Assembly (NCBI GenBank): GCA_009602735.1
Contig: WELA01005604.1
Span: 120,217 to 152,051 of the forward strand
Length of the DNA stretch: 31,835 nucleotides
Source of the DNA: Mesotaenium endlicherianum
Lineage: Eukaryota; Streptophyta; Zygnematophyceae; Zygnematales; Mesotaeniaceae
Direction: 5' to 3'
In this document: piece by piece, positions 29,849 through 31,835 of the stretch
Layout: each line of letters opens with the position of its first letter
Numbering within the stretch: the stretch's first letter is position 1
Position numbers and translations under genes: made by a program
The notes under the pieces: generated by a model
What the model was told of the DNA's origin: nothing
Database searches by the model: none
Seen by the model: only the letters and a program-made list of their open reading frames with translations

Positions 29849-30712
29849 AAGCTGCTGGAGCGCTCTATGATCGACCACCGCACCACCTCCCGCGATCATC
29901 CTCAGGCTGACGGCCTCGCCAAGCGCATGGTGCAGACCGTCAAGCTAGGGTTGCGGAAGTACTGCCTTGCCCACGACCGTACCCACTGGGACGACGCCCT
30001 CCCTTGGCTGGCAATGGGGTACAGATTCAGTAAGCAGGCCTCCCTGGCCTCGCACTCTCCCTACCTCCTTCTCTATGGCCGACAGCCCATCCTGCCAGCA
30101 GCAGCCAGGACTGTGGCCGAGAACGTCTTGGACTTGGACAGTCGCGAGACATGGAGTGCTCTTATCGGGCAGCGTGCTCAGCTCTTTCGGCGCCTGATGC
30201 CCATGGCCATGGATAACCTCAGCATTGCACAGCATCGCGACACACTGAGGTACGCCATGACTCGTGGAGGAGCCTATCATTCGCGGGTGTTGCAGTTTTC
30301 CGCAGGTGACTTCGTGTACCTGCGACGCCAGACGAGGAACACCCTCGACACCAGCAGCTCGCCGGTCATCCTGCGCGTCAAGCGTGCCTTGGCGTCAGGA
30401 GCCATGGAGCTGGAAGGCGCAGATGGCCTTCTTCACAAGGACCACACAAAGAACTGTGGGCCATGCCACCTTCCTAACCTTGACTTGCAGGTCCGTCCCC
30501 GCGTTGCGCGGCCGCCCAAGGACTGGGCGTGCCAGATCTGTCACAGCACTGGCCAGGAGGCCAAGATGCTGCTCTGCAACAGCTGCAACCTCGGCTTCCA
30601 CATCGGCTGCCTCGACCCGCCGCTGGCCCGCGTCCCAGCTGGAGACTGGTTCTGCGGAGACTGCACTGAGCTAGCCTTAGGCAGCGTACACAGCCCATCA
30701 GCTAGAGGCTGA
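29849..30712 (+). CDS. pol: Copy 2 integrase second part with C-terminal PHD finger
   Basis: Continues the core: D-H-P-Q-A-D-G-L-A-K-R-M-V. Lys (codon AAG 29921-29923) sits where gypsy integrases have the catalytic Glu (compare G-Q-T-E-R in element 1), so strand transfer should be lost in this copy. A typical C-terminal integrase region follows (Y-L-L-L-Y-G-R-Q-P, F-S-A-G-D-F-V-Y-L-R, then a GPY/F-like V-I-L-R-V-K-R-A-L). The last ~60 residues are a PHD finger. The frame ends at TGA 30710-30712, immediately before a run of eight G. No chromodomain is seen. Confidence 0.92.
   Translation, partial: KLLERSMIDHRTTSRDHPQADGLAKRMVQTVKLGLRKYCLAHDRTHWDDALPWLAMGYRFSKQASLASHSPYLLLYGRQPILPAAARTVAENVLDLDSRETWSALIGQRAQLFRRLMPMAMDNLSIAQHRDTLRYAMTRGGAYHSRVLQFSAGDFVYLRRQTRNTLDTSSSPVILRVKRALASGAMELEGADGLLHKDHTKNCGPCHLPNLDLQVRPRVARPPKDWACQICHSTGQEAKMLLCNSCNLGFHIGCLDPPLARVPAGDWFCGDCTELALGSVHSPSARG
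30530..30664 (+). CDS. PHD finger at the integrase C-terminus
   Basis: The C4HC3 zinc pattern is complete: C-Q-I-C, C-N-S-C, H-I-G-C and C-G-D-C, with the conserved Trp two residues before the last pair (D-W-F-C-G-D-C) and L-D-P-P-L. PHD fingers bind histone H3 tails, often reading lysine-4 methylation state. Attached to an integrase, it would by analogy with chromodomains steer insertion to a chromatin type; that is inference. Copy 1 has lost this region by deletion. Confidence 0.93.
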
Positions 30713-30717
30713 GAGCT

Positions 30718-30733
30718 GGGGGGGGAATTGAAA
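30718..30733 (+). other. Candidate polypurine tract
   Basis: Eight G followed by AATTGAAA, directly after the Pol stop. It is a plausible plus-strand primer. It precedes block B1, not block A2, which is unusual. Confidence 0.5.
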
Positions 30734-30861
30734 CATTTTCGACTTGACTCCCTTTTGGCTATAATGCCACAGGTATTATAGACTTCATTGCAGCAAAGCC
30801 TGCTTGTCTATTGTGTGTTGCTTATGTCGACAATGCGCACCCGATCTCTTAACGCACGACA
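30725..30861 (+). repeat. Block B1 of copy 2
   Basis: About 137 bp, from gaattgaaac to cgcacgaca. It repeats at 31347-31482 with small differences. It is separated by two bases (gc) from the TGTC start of A2, so the 3' end of B meets the 5' end of A. Confidence 0.88.
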
Positions 30862-30863
30862 GC

Positions 30864-31350
30864 TGTCATGATTTATTGGGTCGAGGTTGCCGCATGAAAC
30901 CGAGCTCCACATGTGTGAACCATCAATCTAGGAAGGCCAACTTTGAATAGACTTTACACATCCATACGTTGACCTTTTCCCAAATCCCAAGTCACCAAAG
31001 TGTAGCGCGTTGAGTCACCTTCCGAATGGCACCGGGTTCGCGTCATTTGGTCAAGTATCGAGCGAGATATGAGCGATCTAGTCCGCGTCACCTACCGGCC
31101 CCTAGCGGATCCTCACCAAAGGGCAATTTATGTTTCAATGTGCACAAAGGACACATTCTTGCCTATTCGTGACCCCCTAAAACCACTAGCTTGTGCGCAC
31201 AAATCCGCGAGCCCCTTAGCCTACATAAGCTTTGCATTTCCATAGTATATGTGCATCATTGAGGCTATAACTTGGTGACTGCATTACCTACTTCTAGAGG
31301 AAGCTTCCTCAATTTTCAGATCCACTTTTGAGGCGCTATCTAGGTAGAAT
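30864..31350 (+). repeat. Block A2 of copy 2
   Basis: About 487 bp, ~97% identical to A1 by eye. Differences are mostly C/T and G/A transitions, plus a small indel in the gtgcgtcg segment. It stops at the same internal point as A1 (gtagaat), then runs into B2. Confidence 0.9.
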
Positions 31351-31482
31351 TAAAAGATTTTTGACTTGACTCCCTTTTGGCTATAACGCCACAGGTATTA
31401 TAGACTTCACTGCAGCAAAATTTGCTTGTCTATTGTTGTTGCTTATGCCGACAATGCGCACCCGATCTCTTAACGCACGACA
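31347..31482 (+). repeat. Block B2 of copy 2 (3' terminus)
   Basis: A second copy of B, ending cgcacgaca and followed by gtat, the target duplication. Overlaps A2 by the shared gaat. Confidence 0.88.
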
Positions 31483-31486
31483 GTAT

Positions 31487-31714
31487 CCTTCTTAACATAT
31501 AACAATCTTGTTCATGTTTTGACTGCCGTAATTAGATTCAACAACGATCATCAGTCGCGTTGTGATCTCCATTCTACCACATGTTCTTGCTTTTGACCTA
31601 ACCATGATCTCTTGGGTTGATTGGCCTCATTTATGTTGCTTCCTTTCATCTTTGCCAAAGAGAAAGTTTGTCTTCGTATTTTGCACCTTCCTCAAGCAGA
31701 TTCTCTTATATAGT
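31487..31714. other. AT-rich right flank
   Basis: No gene, repeat or signal recognised. Confidence 0.5.
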
Positions 31715-31763
31715 GCCCTATATATATAGCCACAAGTATACATATACATATATATATATATAC

Positions 31764-31835
<72 letters not shown>
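31715..31835. repeat. TA-rich and (AG)n microsatellite
   Basis: TA-rich repeats (31715-31765) pass into an uninterrupted (AG)n of about 35 units from 31766 to the window end, so its true length is unknown. Confidence 0.97.

Larger units (their letters stand above)
19207..31486 (+). mobile_element. DNMT-bearing gypsy element, copy 2 (near complete)
   Basis: Element 19212-31482 with agtat at 19207-19211 and 31482-31486 (4-bp gtat if the element is taken to end in GACA). Order: A1, leader with TATA box, Gag, linker, protease, DNMT, RT, RNase H, integrase, PHD finger, G-rich tract, B1, A2, B2. One reading frame spans 20559-29017 apart from a UAG at 23724. Other lesions are a 113-bp duplication in Gag, an assembly gap (N at 29018) with a local frameshift, a UAG at 29846 and a Lys in place of the catalytic integrase Glu. 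A1 and A2 differ at roughly a dozen sites in ~485 bp, mostly transitions. Confidence 0.93.

Noticed and set aside
31766..31835. CRISPR or satellite array at the right edge
   Set aside because: It is a simple dinucleotide (AG)n with no spacers.

Overview
This is eukaryotic repeat DNA. It consists almost entirely of nested and tandem Ty3/gypsy-type retrotransposons, with no recognisable host gene, tRNA, rRNA or CRISPR array. A primer site matching initiator tRNA-Met, short AT-rich LTRs of plant type, GC-rich element interiors and GA/TA microsatellites fit a green-lineage genome (land plant, streptophyte alga or green alga). The species cannot be told from the window.

Layout. (1) 1-4736: the 5' part of a conventional gypsy element on the minus strand (LTR, primer site, gag, -1 frameshift signal, protease-RT-RNase H-integrase), running off the left edge. 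A 5'-truncated second copy of its LTR follows at 4745-5201, and a solo LTR of the same family sits at 6822-7320. (2) 5784-17197: copy 1 (minus strand, decayed) of a second, unusual element. (3) 17198-19206: AT-rich spacer with diverged dispersed repeats, one of which is the unoccupied homologue of copy 1's target. (4) 19207-31486: copy 2 (plus strand, far better preserved) of the unusual element. (5) 31487-31835: AT-rich flank ending in a TA/GA microsatellite.

The unusual element (about 12.3 kb in copy 2) is the main interest. Its polyprotein order is Gag with two zinc knuckles, a very long Ala/Pro/Gly-rich linker, aspartic protease, a complete C5-cytosine DNA methyltransferase (DNMT3-like motif order), reverse transcriptase, RNase H, integrase, and a C-terminal PHD finger where many gypsy elements carry a chromodomain. 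Its ends are not ordinary LTRs. A ~485 bp block A opens the element; after pol come a ~136 bp block B, then A, then B again (A1-ORF-B1-A2-B2). Such split direct repeats are known from tyrosine-recombinase retrotransposons, not from elements with a DDE integrase. Both copies are flanked by the same short duplication, (A)GTAT.

The true reading frames of all three elements are interrupted by 11 in-frame stops: ten UAG, one UAA and no UGA. At five of them the sister copy has CAG or CAA (Gln), and copy 2 ends in UGA. Either UAR is read as glutamine in this genome, or CAG codons were lost to CHG-methylation decay. Working inference: the element encodes its own means to methylate its DNA (DNMT) and to target or read chromatin (PHD), but copy 2 itself looks immobile because its integrase glutamate is replaced by lysine.
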